Both the position numbers and the translations under genes were made by a program. From an uncultured Solirubrobacterales bacterium (lineage in GTDB: Bacteria; Actinomycetota; Thermoleophilia; Solirubrobacterales; JACPNS01), in the NCBI GenBank assembly GCA_937128795.1, contig CAKZMQ010000001.1:310001-374000 (forward strand): 64,000 bases of DNA. Direction: 5' to 3'. The notes beneath the pieces were generated by a model. It had not been told where the DNA came from. It saw only the letters and a list, made by a program, of their open reading frames with translations, and ran no database searches. Below, piece after piece: positions 1-7,869 of the stretch (positions are counted from its first letter, which is position 1; every line of letters starts with the position of its first letter).

Positions 1-444
1 GCCCGGGGCACCGTAGATGAAAAGCGGGTTGAACGCCTGCGCAGGTTGTTCGGCGACGGCCAGCGCGGCCGCGTGGGCGATGTGGTTCGATTTGCCGATT
101 ACGAACTGGCTGAAGGTGTATTTGGGGTTCAGCGCAGTCGACGGCATCGATCCTGTGCTGGATTGATCCGCCGCCAAGACATCTATTCCTGGGTCGTCGA
201 CGACGTCCGACGCGACAAGCGCGATGCTGACATCAATCCCTGCGACTTGCGAAGCGCACTGCGCAAGCGGTCGTCCATAGCGCAGCTCAACCCAACTTCG
301 CGCTCGTGCGGAGCCAGTAAGCGTCAGCTGCGCCTGCTCGAAGCAAACCGGGGAAAGCTGGGACAACCACGTCTCCGCCACCTCGATGGAAATCTGTGAC
401 GAGAACAGGGCATAGGTTTTTGACCAGAGCTGGTCAGACTGCAT
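1..444 (-). CDS. dnaA: Chromosomal replication initiator DnaA (partial, N-terminal 148 residues)
   Basis: This frame is open from an ATG at 444 to the window edge and has no stop, so only the N-terminal part is present. Residues 1-78 resemble DnaA domain I (start [14 protein letters not shown]), followed by a short linker. Domain III starts near residue 106 with [20 protein letters not shown] and runs into the Walker A region [10 protein letters not shown] exactly at the edge. DnaA binds origin boxes, oligomerises with ATP and opens oriC. A purine-rich ACGGAG lies 7 nt before the ATG. The gene is divergent from rpmH, the usual arrangement beside an origin. Confidence 0.93.
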   Translation of the reverse strand, partial: MQSDQLWSKTYALFSSQISIEVAETWLSQLSPVCFEQAQLTLTGSARARSWVELRYGRPLAQCASQVAGIDVSIALVASDVVDDPGIDVLAADQSSTGSMPSTALNPKYTFSQFVIGKSNHIAHAAALAVAEQPAQAFNPLFIYGAPG

Positions 445-728
445 CGCAGGCTCCGTTGCGCGTATTGAATGACTTGGGCGTGCTCGCCGAGGTAAACGAA
501 ATTCGAGCAGTCGGGCGGCTTGAATCGCGTCTTTTTCAGCCCGTTCGTGGCCTCTGAAAGGTCGCTGCGGGGTTCGTTCGACGGACTATAACCGAAGGCT
601 CTTGCAGTAGGAGCGCACCGCGACTTGCCGAGGCCAACAACGTCGCAAAGTCGCACAAAAACGTGTCGTCGGCGGCCTGCAATTAGGAAAACGATTGGAT
701 GGCTCCGAGATGTTTGGCGATTACGGCC
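445..728. other. dnaA-rpmH divergent intergenic region
   Basis: This stretch of about 300 bases separates the divergent dnaA and rpmH genes and must carry both promoters. I see no copies of the DnaA box (TTATCCACA or its complement) and no AT-rich unwinding element, so it does not look like oriC itself. No convincing ORF fits: frames across it lack family features and codon bias. Confidence 0.6.
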
Positions 729-734
729 TATACT
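729..734 (+). promoter_or_regulatory. rpmH promoter -10 box TATACT
   Basis: TATACT lies 18 nt before the rpmH ATG. The 12-mer TATACTGACCGC recurs exactly at 5890-5901 upstream of the BFN-domain gene. No good -35 hexamer stands at 16-18 nt spacing. It is inferred as the promoter of the rpmH-rnpA-yidD-yidC run. Confidence 0.5.
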
Positions 735-752
735 GACCGCTCGGTTCCAACG

Positions 753-887
753 ATGAAACGCACTTACCAGCCAAAGAAACGCAAGCGGGCCCGTGTTCAC
801 GGGTTTCGCGCACGTATGCGCACTCCCGGCGGCCGCAACGTGATCAAGCGTCGTCGCAACAAGGGTCGCAAGCGGCTGACGCCGTAG
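753..887 (+). CDS. rpmH: 50S ribosomal protein L34
   Basis: The 44-residue, very basic product starts [18 protein letters not shown], followed by the family pattern [22 protein letters not shown]34 is a small protein of the large ribosomal subunit. The length is typical of L34. The ATG at 753 is chosen because the frame upstream encodes no L34-like sequence. It is followed 2 nt later by rnpA, the conserved near-origin pairing. Confidence 0.97.
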   Translation: MKRTYQPKKRKRARVHGFRARMRTPGGRNVIKRRRNKGRKRLTP

Positions 888-889
888 CG

Positions 890-1303
890 ATGTCGACCTT
901 GGCCTCGTCCCGAGCGAAGGGCCGACGTCTTTCCCGCAGCACTGAGTTTCAGCGCGTGTATAGGCAGGGCCGTTCGAAGGCGAACCGCTACCTGGTGCTC
1001 TATTCGTTCGCTCGTGGCGACGACGCGAGCGAAGAATCTCGTTTCGGCGTGTCGGTGGGCCGCAAGGTCGGAAACGCGGTGGTACGAAACAAGGTCAAGC
1101 GCACGATTCGGGAGGCCTTCTCCGAATTGAGCGACGAATTGACCGACGGCCTAGACTACGTCGTGCTCGCGCGCTCCGATTCCGCCGATCTGGTGGAACG
1201 CGAGGGCATGCAGGGCATCAAGCAAGCCCTCAGCGAATTGATTTCGGCAACACCTGGCACGAGCAGTTCTTCGTCGGATGAGACGAGCAGTCCGAACCAG
1301 TGA
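890..1303 (+). CDS. rnpA: Ribonuclease P protein component
   Basis: The 137-residue protein subunit of RNase P helps the catalytic RNA remove 5' leaders from pre-tRNAs. Residues 11-23 carry the N-terminal LSRSTEFQRVYR pattern. Residues 64-75 carry the basic RNA-binding signature VVRNKVKRTIRE. A Ser-rich tail of about 20 residues follows the domain. The stop TGA overlaps the GTG of yidD by 3 bases, indicating translational coupling. Confidence 0.96.
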   Translation: MSTLASSRAKGRRLSRSTEFQRVYRQGRSKANRYLVLYSFARGDDASEESRFGVSVGRKVGNAVVRNKVKRTIREAFSELSDELTDGLDYVVLARSDSADLVEREGMQGIKQALSELISATPGTSSSSSDETSSPNQ

Positions 1304-1716
1304 CCGAATCCGGCTCGCGCCGAACGGTTCGAAACAACTGGGCCATTTCACACCGACCAGCCGTCGACCACCTCCAAGCAAACTTCCCTTATCCAGTGCA
1401 CACGCTCGCAAATAGAACAAGTAGCGCCATCGGCTGGTTGCTGTTGTTGCCGGTACACGCTTATCGCAAGGTGGTATCGCCGATGCTCGGCCCGCGCTGC
1501 CGCTACTACCCGAGTTGTTCGCACTATGCGGTCGAAGCAGTGAAGACCTACGGGCCGATTCGCGGGTTTGTGCTCGCGAGCTGGCGTGTTGTGCGCTGTA
1601 ATCCGCTCAGTGACGGGGGATTCGACTACGTCGAGGACCAGAAACTCTTCCGCAGCATTCGTGACGAACGTCACAAGCATGGCGATTGCGCACACAAGCA
1701 CGGGGTCGCAAGCTGA
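1300..1716 (+). CDS. yidD: Membrane protein insertion efficiency factor YidD
   Basis: The conserved core lies at about residues 45-111. It has a hydrophobic GWLLLLPVHAYRKVVSP segment, then PRCRYYPSCSHYAVEA with the family cysteines, then NPLSDGGFDYV. YidD is a small membrane-associated factor that works with YidC. At 138 residues it is longer than the usual 70-90, because of about 44 extra N-terminal residues. The GTG at 1300 overlaps rnpA, but an in-frame GTG at 1396 would give a normal-sized protein, so the start is uncertain. Confidence 0.88.
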   Translation: MTESGSRRTVRNNWAISHRPAVDHLQANFPYPVHTLANRTSSAIGWLLLLPVHAYRKVVSPMLGPRCRYYPSCSHYAVEAVKTYGPIRGFVLASWRVVRCNPLSDGGFDYVEDQKLFRSIRDERHKHGDCAHKHGVAS

Positions 1717-2534
1717 TGCCGGTCGCGAACATCATCACAGACGTGCTCAGCCCGATCATCGATGTGCTCGATGGCGCGCTGCGCTTTTTCTATTTCGACC
1801 TCGGCATCCCCTGGGGATGGGGAATCATCCTGCTCACCGTAATCGTGCGAATCCTGCTGATCCCGCTGACGTACAAACAGATCACCAGCATGCTGCACAT
1901 GCAGCAGTATCAGCCGCAGATCAAGGAGCTGAACGAGAAGTACAAAGACGATCCGCAGAAGAAGCAACAGGAGTTGATGAAGTTTTTCAAGGACCACGGG
2001 ATCAACCCGCTGGCGTCCTGCTTCCCGTTGCTTGCGCAGCTGCCGTTCTTCATTGCGATGTTCTATGCGCTGCGTGACAGCCAGCTCACCGCGGAGATCC
2101 AGGCCAACGACCCGAGCTGGTTGTTCATCCCGAACCTCGTCGAGGAACCGTCGGGCGCAGTGCTGGTCGTGCTGATCGTGCTCTATGTCGGTTCTCAGCT
2201 GGGGTCGACGATCGTTTCGCTTTCTGCGGCGACGGATCAGATGCAGCGACGATTGATGCTGGCTCTGCCATTCGTCTTCGTGCCGTTCATCATCAATTTT
2301 CCCTCTGGTCTGATCCTCTACTGGATAACGACAAACTTCTGGACCTTGGGCCAATCGTTCTTCGTCAAGTGGCTGAGAATCAAACAGGGCGACCCGGTCC
2401 TCGTCGGAGAAAGTGCTCAGACCAGCGCGGCGGTGGCAGGCGCGAACGGGGGATCCGCGGAGACCGCTAAGCCCACAAAACCACCGCCACCACCACCACG
2501 ACAGAAAAAGAAACGTTCAGGACGGAGGCGCTAG
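1716..2534 (+). CDS. yidC: Membrane protein insertase YidC (Oxa1/Alb3 family)
   Basis: The 272-residue short-form insertase, typical of Gram-positives, inserts proteins into the cytoplasmic membrane alone or with SecYEG. The first core helix carries the essential arginine (R45, in TVIVRILLIP). A cytosolic charged loop at residues 64-95 and further hydrophobic segments around 98-120, 147-170 and 180-215 follow. The tail ends in polyproline and a basic KKKRSGRRR-like stretch. The ATG at 1716 overlaps the yidD stop by one base (TGATG); an upstream in-frame ATG at 1686 lies inside yidD. Confidence 0.95.
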   Translation: MPVANIITDVLSPIIDVLDGALRFFYFDLGIPWGWGIILLTVIVRILLIPLTYKQITSMLHMQQYQPQIKELNEKYKDDPQKKQQELMKFFKDHGINPLASCFPLLAQLPFFIAMFYALRDSQLTAEIQANDPSWLFIPNLVEEPSGAVLVVLIVLYVGSQLGSTIVSLSAATDQMQRRLMLALPFVFVPFIINFPSGLILYWITTNFWTLGQSFFVKWLRIKQGDPVLVGESAQTSAAVAGANGGSAETAKPTKPPPPPPRQKKKRSGRRR

Positions 2535-2541
2535 CCAATTC

Positions 2542-3042
2542 ATGAGTGATGTAGAGACAACAGATCGAGTTTCATCAGACGACACCCGCCAGGCGCAGCT
2601 CGCGACGAGCATCGTCAGCGACATCCTTGCCGGAGCAGGACTCGCGGCCGAAGTCGAGTATTCACAAGAAGGCGACGACATATTGATCGACGTTTCGGGC
2701 GATGATCTTGGATTCGCCATAGGCCGCCGTGCGCAAACACTCGACGCGATTCAGTTGATCGCGTACCTCGTCAGTGCGAAAGCCGTGGACCCGGACGAAC
2801 GCAGACGAGTATCCGTGGATATCGACGAGTATCGTGCGGCGCGAGAAGAAGAACTCTTTGACCTCGCGGACAAAGCCGTTCGCGATGCGCTTTCCTCGGG
2901 CCAGCAGGTGGAGCTGAAGCCGATGACTTCGAACGAGCGGCGCAGCGTTCACCACTACCTGATGGACAACGGCGATGTCGACACTCACAGTGTCGGCGAA
3001 GATCCCGATCGCCGAATCGTCGTAACTCCCGCAGGAAGCTGA
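2542..3042 (+). CDS. khpB: KH/R3H RNA-binding protein KhpB (Jag)
   Basis: The 166-residue cytoplasmic RNA-binding protein normally follows yidC and influences cell elongation and sporulation genes in Gram-positives. A KH domain spans about residues 25-95. The usual GxxG loop reads GRRA at 61-64, so the second glycine is replaced. An R3H domain follows at about 100-165 with the R-x3-H signature in NERRSVHHYL. The N-terminal jag domain of the long form is absent. It starts 7 nt after the yidC stop. Confidence 0.93.
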   Translation: MSDVETTDRVSSDDTRQAQLATSIVSDILAGAGLAAEVEYSQEGDDILIDVSGDDLGFAIGRRAQTLDAIQLIAYLVSAKAVDPDERRRVSVDIDEYRAAREEELFDLADKAVRDALSSGQQVELKPMTSNERRSVHHYLMDNGDVDTHSVGEDPDRRIVVTPAGS

Positions 3043-3061
3043 TCCCGCAAGCCGCGACGAC

Positions 3062-3077
3062 CGTTTCACGTTTTACG
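3062..3077. other. Degenerate parS-like half site
   Basis: The bases CGTTTCACGTTTTACG match 11 of 16 positions of the parS consensus TGTTTCACGTGAAACA. The left half GTTTCACGT is perfect; the right half is mutated. It lies in the khpB-rsmG gap, close to parA-parB. Functional parS sites are normally much better conserved, so this is a weak call. Confidence 0.2.
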
Positions 3078-3111
3078 TCTACGGCCGGCAGAGCGTTTGG
3101 AATCTCAGCAG

Positions 3112-3852
3112 ATGAGCCGCCGCGCAACAACTGCTGACAAACTCGCGCGAATTCGCGACGACTATGCACTGTCAGCTGAGCAATCTGAGAAATTGCTTCA
3201 GCTGGCCGAGCGCACCGTGGATCTTGAGATTTCCGGTACCGCCATCTCGGATCTGTCCACGGCGCTCGACGCCCACGTGGCCGACAGCCTCTCTGGGTTG
3301 CGGATTGACGCGGTCGAAACCGCGCGTACAGCGATCGACATCGGCGCAGGAGTCGGGTTTCCCGGGCTGGTGCTGGCGATCGCCCTTCCAGAGCTGAGGG
3401 TGACTTTGCTCGACAGCGTGAGAAAAAAGATGGAGACGGCGAGTGCCATTGTTCGCGAGTTGGGTCTCGACAACGTGGACTGCGTCTGGGCGCGTGTAGA
3501 GGAGTTTTCGGCGGTTGGCAGCGAAGCACGCGCGAGCTACGACCTCGTCACCTCGCGCGCGCTGGCGCCTCTGGCCGCGCTGCTCGAGTACAGCGCGCCG
3601 TTGCTGCGTGATCCGCACGGCTCGGAGGTTGCGTCGATGGTTGCCTGGAAGGGCGATCCCGACTCCGACGAGCTCGCGGCGGCCAAGACCACTGCCGCAG
3701 TACTCGGCATGCGTATCAGTGAGCCGGTCCCTGTAACGCCGTTCCCGGGATCGCGAGCAAGACAAATCTTCCTCGCCGAGAAGCGGTCTACGACTGATTC
3801 AAGGTTTCCGCGTCGCGCAGGCGTTGCGCTGCGCAAACCACTGTCTGGCTGA
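3112..3852 (+). CDS. rsmG: 16S rRNA (guanine-N7)-methyltransferase RsmG
   Basis: This class I SAM-dependent methyltransferase makes m7G527 in 16S rRNA. The SAM-binding loop reads AIDIGAGVGFPGLVLAI (about residues 73-89), followed by the LLDSVRKKMETA stretch. An earlier motif resembles the family's HVADSL. The ATG at 3112 is preferred; a TTG at 3097 is the alternative. Position between khpB and parA is the standard gidB slot near the origin. Confidence 0.94.
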   Translation: MSRRATTADKLARIRDDYALSAEQSEKLLQLAERTVDLEISGTAISDLSTALDAHVADSLSGLRIDAVETARTAIDIGAGVGFPGLVLAIALPELRVTLLDSVRKKMETASAIVRELGLDNVDCVWARVEEFSAVGSEARASYDLVTSRALAPLAALLEYSAPLLRDPHGSEVASMVAWKGDPDSDELAAAKTTAAVLGMRISEPVPVTPFPGSRARQIFLAEKRSTTDSRFPRRAGVALRKPLSG

Positions 3853-3920
3853 GATCGCAAATTCCGTGAAAAACCCCATGAAATAGCGCGTTCATCGCCG
3901 GATAAGTCCGGTTTCGAGCG

Positions 3921-3926
3921 TAGTCT
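3921..3926 (+). promoter_or_regulatory. parA -10 box TAGTCT, 7 nt before the start
   Basis: TAGTCT ends 7 nt before the GTG of parA, so transcription would begin at or next to the start codon (leaderless). A small hairpin CCGGA-TAAG-TCCGG at 3898-3911 overlaps the region where a -35 box would be. Confidence 0.5.
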
Positions 3927-3933
3927 TCCGGTC

Positions 3934-4791
3934 GTGCAACAGATGTCCGATCCCTCACACCAGTCAGATTCGACTGACGCGGCCGATTCGTCCCGGCCAG
4001 CGGACTCGTCTGCAGAAAACCCGAACTCGGCGCAGACGACGATCTACGCGGTCGCCAATCAAAAGGGCGGCGTCGGAAAGACGACAACTGCGGTCAATCT
4101 CGCCGCATGCGTGGCCGAGGCCGGCTACCCGACATTGCTGGTCGACATCGATCCGCAGGCAAACGCAACGGTTGGGCTCGGGCTGTCAAAGCAAGAATCA
4201 CCGACGATCTATGACGTTTTGATCGGCGATGCGACGATCGCTCAGGCGACCAATGCAACCGAGATCGAGAATCTCTCGGTCGTGCCTTCGGCTCCGGACC
4301 TCGCCGGCGCGAACGTCGAACTGCCACGCATCGCTGGATCGGAGACGATCCTGCGGGACGCGCTCGAGTCCCATCGCGGCCAGTACCGCTTCATCTTCTT
4401 CGACTGTCCCCCCTCGCTCGGACCGCTGACCGTCAATGCGATGGTCGCCGCCGATCGCGTGATCGTCCCGGTCCAGACCGAGTATTACGCTCTCGAGGGC
4501 TTGGCCGATTTGCTCGACACGGTCGGTCTGATCCAGCGCGAGCTCAACCCGCGTCTGGTGATCGGCGGGCTCGTGATGACCATGCATGACGGTCGCACGC
4601 GACTTGCGACCGACGTCGAGGACGAGCTTCGCAAACACTTCCCCGGATTGCTGTTCGAGTCCGTCATTCCGCGCAACGTGCGGGTGGCAGAGGCTCCGAG
4701 TTTTGGCAAACCGGTCACACATCACGATCCACACAGCGCCGGTGCCGGCGCATACTTCGAACTCGCGAAAGAGGTGGCCCTCCGTGGCTAA
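3934..4791 (+). CDS. parA: Chromosome partitioning ATPase ParA (Soj)
   Basis: The 285-residue ATPase has the deviant Walker A KGGVGKTT at about residues 44-51, the A' motif LLVDIDPQANAT near 65-75, and the Walker B-like FIFFDCPPSLGP near 150. ParA binds DNA non-specifically and segregates origins together with ParB-parS. A Ser/Asp-rich N-terminal extension of about 35 residues precedes the domain. The GTG at 3934 fits the -10 box; an ATG at 3943 is possible. It overlaps parB by 8 bases. Confidence 0.96.
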   Translation: MQQMSDPSHQSDSTDAADSSRPADSSAENPNSAQTTIYAVANQKGGVGKTTTAVNLAACVAEAGYPTLLVDIDPQANATVGLGLSKQESPTIYDVLIGDATIAQATNATEIENLSVVPSAPDLAGANVELPRIAGSETILRDALESHRGQYRFIFFDCPPSLGPLTVNAMVAADRVIVPVQTEYYALEGLADLLDTVGLIQRELNPRLVIGGLVMTMHDGRTRLATDVEDELRKHFPGLLFESVIPRNVRVAEAPSFGKPVTHHDPHSAGAGAYFELAKEVALRG

Positions 4792-5686
4792 GACCGAAAC
4801 CAACGGCAACCGTAGAGGGATGGGTCGCGGCCTGTCCGCGATCCTGCCGACAACACCGACCGACCTGACCCAGGATGAACTGCGCCAGTTGCCGATCACT
4901 TCGATCGAGGTCAACCCGCATCAACCGCGCACGAGCTTTGACGAGGAAGCGCTGAACAACCTCGCGGCTTCGATCCAGCAGAACGGAGTGATCCAGCCAC
5001 TTCTCGTGAAGCCGCTGTCGGGAGGCCGCTACGAATTAGTGGCAGGAGAACGCCGATTGCGCGCTTCAAAGCTTGCAGGGGTGGAGAAAGTGCCAGCCTA
5101 CGTGCGAGCCGATCTCGAGGCGAACACCCTTGAACTGGCGCTGGTCGAGAACATGGCGCGCGTCGACCTCAATCCGATCGACGCTGCGCGCGCCTGCGCT
5201 GCACTGGTCGATGACCTTAGCCTGAGCAAGGAGGAGGTCGCCAGGCGCGTCGGTAAAAGCCGCGTTGCTGTTTCCAACCTGATCCGTCTGCTCAACCTGC
5301 CCGATGAAGTGGTCGCGATGGTCGAGGACGGGATGCTCAGCGAGGGTCACGGTCGCGCGCTGCTGCGAGCTGGTGACACGTATACGACTCGCAAGCTGGC
5401 ACATGAAGCCGTCGATCGCGGATGGTCCGTGCGTGAGACCGAGCGGCAGGCCGAGGCCGCGGCGCAGGCCAACGGATCCGCCAAGCCTAAAGCAAAGGTC
5501 GAGACTTCGCGATCTGCCGCTCAGTCCGAAGCGACCGAAGCCGCAAGCGTGATCGGAGACCGTTTCACGAAATTGGTCGGCATCGACCCAGTGGTAAAAG
5601 TCAACGACCGAGGCGTCAAGGTCCGCCTGGAGTTCGCCTCCGTCGAAGAAGCAATGCAGGCCCTCGACAAACTCGAATCCACCTGA
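4784..5686 (+). CDS. parB: Chromosome partitioning protein ParB
   Basis: The 300-residue parS-binding CTPase has the ParB/Srx N-terminal domain (SIEVNPHQPRTSFD at about 40-53) and the GERRLRAS signature at 88-95. It also has a helix-turn-helix near 145-170 (LSKEEVARRVGKSRVAVSN) and a C-terminal dimerisation segment. The GTG at 4784 lies inside the parA stop region and puts GMGRGLSAIL, a typical ParB N-terminus, at residues 12-21. ParA and ParB are translationally coupled. Confidence 0.96.
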   Translation: MAKTETNGNRRGMGRGLSAILPTTPTDLTQDELRQLPITSIEVNPHQPRTSFDEEALNNLAASIQQNGVIQPLLVKPLSGGRYELVAGERRLRASKLAGVEKVPAYVRADLEANTLELALVENMARVDLNPIDAARACAALVDDLSLSKEEVARRVGKSRVAVSNLIRLLNLPDEVVAMVEDGMLSEGHGRALLRAGDTYTTRKLAHEAVDRGWSVRETERQAEAAAQANGSAKPKAKVETSRSAAQSEATEAASVIGDRFTKLVGIDPVVKVNDRGVKVRLEFASVEEAMQALDKLEST

Positions 5687-5739
5687 GCATCCACGAAGCC
5701 CGAGCATCGCGAAATGCGCAGCGTCACCGCACCTCAAGT

Positions 5740-5812
5740 GGGCGATCCAGGATTCGAACCTGGGACCTCATCCTTATCAGAGATGCGCTCTAACCGACTG
5801 AGCTAATCGCCC
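5740..5812 (-). tRNA. tRNA-Ile (anticodon GAT)
   Basis: On the minus strand the 73-nt sequence folds into a cloverleaf. The acceptor arms GGGCGAT and ATCGCCC pair, the D arm contains AGCTCAGTCGGTTAGAGC, the anticodon loop is CTGATAA with GAT, and the T loop is GGTTCGAATCC. CCA is not encoded. It is convergent with parB and divergent from the BFN gene. Confidence 0.97.
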
Positions 5813-5889
5813 GAGAATTCGGGAAGTTTAGCGCCGGTCGGAGGTTCCTGTTGATCGCGCCGAGTGCACGACCTGCGCCGGTGCAACCG

Positions 5890-5895
5890 TATACT
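5890..5895 (+). promoter_or_regulatory. -10 box TATACT upstream of the BFN gene
   Basis: TATACTGACCGC duplicates the 12-mer at the rpmH promoter. The start codon at 5945 is 49 nt downstream, leaving a short leader with a GAGAGGG ribosome binding site, so this gene is not leaderless. Confidence 0.45.
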
Positions 5896-5944
5896 GACCG
5901 CGACCGCGCCGCACGGGCGCTTGTGAGTTAGAGAGGGCTCTGTC

Positions 5945-6433
5945 TTGCGCGAGATGGTGATTTACGGAGTGAGCTTCGACATGGTCGGCAAGCAGCCGAT
6001 CATCTTGTTGAAGGCAGTCGACGGGAACGAGTTCCTGCCGATCTGGATTGGCCACCCCGAAGCCGCGGCGATCTTGATGAAGTTGCAGGGTGCCGACACT
6101 CCTCGCCCGATGACGCACGACCTGATATCCGGCCTGCTCGATGACCTCGAGATCGAATGCACGCAGATCGCCGTCACCGAGCTGCGCGACAACACGTTCT
6201 TTGCGACGATCACCTTGAAGGCCGGCGAGCGCGAGTTGGAGATCGATTCGCGACCGAGCGACGCAATCGCCCTGGCCGTTCGCACCGAGGCACCGATCTT
6301 CGTGGCCGACGACGTGATCGCGGAATCCGCGATCGAATTCGAACATGAGGTCGAGGACACTGAAGAGGTCGTCGACAAGTTCCGCAAGTTTCTCGACGAG
6401 GTCTCGCCCGAAGACTTCGGCGCAGAGGGATAG
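5945..6433 (+). CDS. Bifunctional nuclease (BFN/DUF151) domain protein
   Basis: The 162-residue protein starts MREMVIYGVSFD. It contains the BFN-domain patterns LPIWIGHPEAAAI, RPMTHDLISGLLD and IDSRPSDAIALAVRTEAPIF, followed by an acidic tail. Members of the family have been reported with DNase/RNase activity; the actinobacterial role is unclear. The TTG at 5945 has a GAGAGGG site upstream; an ATG at 5954 is the alternative. It is often a single gene in actinobacteria, as here. Confidence 0.88.
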   Translation: MREMVIYGVSFDMVGKQPIILLKAVDGNEFLPIWIGHPEAAAILMKLQGADTPRPMTHDLISGLLDDLEIECTQIAVTELRDNTFFATITLKAGERELEIDSRPSDAIALAVRTEAPIFVADDVIAESAIEFEHEVEDTEEVVDKFRKFLDEVSPEDFGAEG

Positions 6434-6465
6434 TAACTAACCGCACGAACTCGGATCGGTCTGAA

Positions 6466-6867
6466 ATGAGTACTGAGTTACCGCGCACCGGCATCATCAA
6501 GTGGGCCGACCTGACCGTCGACGGTGCCGATGAAGTCCGTGATTTCTACTCCGCAGTGGTCGGTTGGGAGTGGACCGCATTGCCCAACGACGGCCGCGAG
6601 GACTATGTGATGACGCATCCGGAGAGCGGGGACACGACCGCCGGTATCTGCCATCAAGCCGGCGGTATCAAGGGGCTTCCCCAACAGTGGCTGTTGTACG
6701 TCACCGTCGACGACCTCGACGACTCGATCGCCGCGTGCAGCGCGAACGGCGGCGCGGTCGTATTCGGTCCGCGGGATTCCGAGGCGATGGGTCGCTGGTG
6801 CGTCGTTCAGGATCCGGCCGGTGCCGTGATGGCGCTCACCGAATTGACGCCCGGCGAGGACAACTGA
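6466..6867 (+). CDS. VOC-family (glyoxalase-like) protein
   Basis: The 133-residue protein has one vicinal-oxygen-chelate fold: a first beta-alpha-beta unit IIKWADLTVDGADEVRDFYSAVVGWEW and a second unit with WLLYVTVDDLDDSIAACSANGG and the usual DPAGAVMAL ending. The family includes lyases, dioxygenases and resistance proteins. The substrate cannot be read from this sequence. It lies 32 nt after the BFN gene and converges on ddl. Confidence 0.82.
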   Translation: MSTELPRTGIIKWADLTVDGADEVRDFYSAVVGWEWTALPNDGREDYVMTHPESGDTTAGICHQAGGIKGLPQQWLLYVTVDDLDDSIAACSANGGAVVFGPRDSEAMGRWCVVQDPAGAVMALTELTPGEDN

Positions 6868-6899
6868 CTGGCGACTCGCCGGTTTCCGATCGACTGCCG

Positions 6900-7853
6900 C
6901 TATTCGTTCTGGCCAACCGGATACGCCTGGCGGGTGTTCGCAGTCGCCAGCAAACGCTCGGCCAGTTCGTCAAAGTTGATTCCGGCGGCTTCTGCGGCCA
7001 TCGGCATCAGACTGGTCGCCGTCAGGCCGGGTATCGAATTGACCTCCAGAACCTGCGGGACGTGGTTGTCGGGCACCATGAAATCGACGCGGGCAAAGCC
7101 GTGGCAGCCGAGCAGGTCGAACACCTCGACCGCGGTGTCACCAAGTCGCCCGGCGACGTCGTCGTCGAGCTCGGCCGGGCAAACGAAGTCGGTCTTGCCG
7201 ATCTCGTAGCGACTTTCGAAGTCGTAGAAATCCTGCGAGTTGGGTACGGCCTCGACGGCCGGCAGCGCGACGCCGTCGAGCACGCTGACTGCAATCTCGC
7301 GCCCTTTGATGAACTGTTCGATCAGTACGCGGTCGTCGTAGCTGAATGCGCTGACCAGCGCGCTCGGCAGCGCTTCGTGCGAACCGGCAAACTTGATGCC
7401 GAGGGCGGAGCCCTGACGCGCTGGTTTGACAACCACCGGAAAGCCGAATCCGTGCTCGATCGTCGCCAATGAGTCAGCTGCACCGAGATTGCGGAACGCC
7501 GTGTCGTTGAACGTGACGAAGCGTGGCGTGGCAATCCCGGCTTTCTGCAGTTGAAGCTTGGTCACTGCTTTGTCCATGCACTGGATCGAAGCCAACACGC
7601 CGCAACCGGTGAACGGCAGTCCGAGGATCTCCATCAACTCCTGGACGGTGCCGTCCTCTCCGCCGCGTCCGTGCAGTGCGATGAACACGGCATCGGGCTG
7701 GAGCGTCATCAACTGTTCGACGAGCGATTGGTCGACGTCTATCTCGGTCACCGCGTGTCCGTTAACACGGAGCGCCTCCGCGATGCGCTGGCCGCTGCGC
7801 AGTGAGACCTGCCGTTCCAGCGAGGAGCCGCCCTTGAGCACCGCGACGTTCAT
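6900..7853 (-). CDS. ddl: D-alanine--D-alanine ligase
   Basis: The 317-residue ATP-grasp enzyme joins two D-alanines for peptidoglycan. The N-terminal MNVAVLKGGSSLERQVSLRSG is the family opening. FIALHGRGGEDG, GFPVVVKPARQGSALGI (ATP binding) and the Mg-binding EVNSIPGLTATSLMP near the C-terminus are present. The ATG at 7853 is chosen because an upstream extension to 7931 would overlap the preceding aminotransferase and adds no domain sequence. The two genes lie 16 nt apart on the same strand. Confidence 0.96.
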   Translation of the reverse strand: MNVAVLKGGSSLERQVSLRSGQRIAEALRVNGHAVTEIDVDQSLVEQLMTLQPDAVFIALHGRGGEDGTVQELMEILGLPFTGCGVLASIQCMDKAVTKLQLQKAGIATPRFVTFNDTAFRNLGAADSLATIEHGFGFPVVVKPARQGSALGIKFAGSHEALPSALVSAFSYDDRVLIEQFIKGREIAVSVLDGVALPAVEAVPNSQDFYDFESRYEIGKTDFVCPAELDDDVAGRLGDTAVEVFDLLGCHGFARVDFMVPDNHVPQVLEVNSIPGLTATSLMPMAAEAAGINFDELAERLLATANTRQAYPVGQNE

Positions 7854-7869
7854 CGCACTCCGGCCAGCA

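Noticed and set aside
445-752. oriC in the dnaA-rpmH gap
   Set aside because: No DnaA boxes or AT-rich unwinding element are visible.
5562-5578. A GTTTCACGA segment in parB as a parS site
   Set aside because: Only one half matches, and the other half bears no resemblance to the palindrome.
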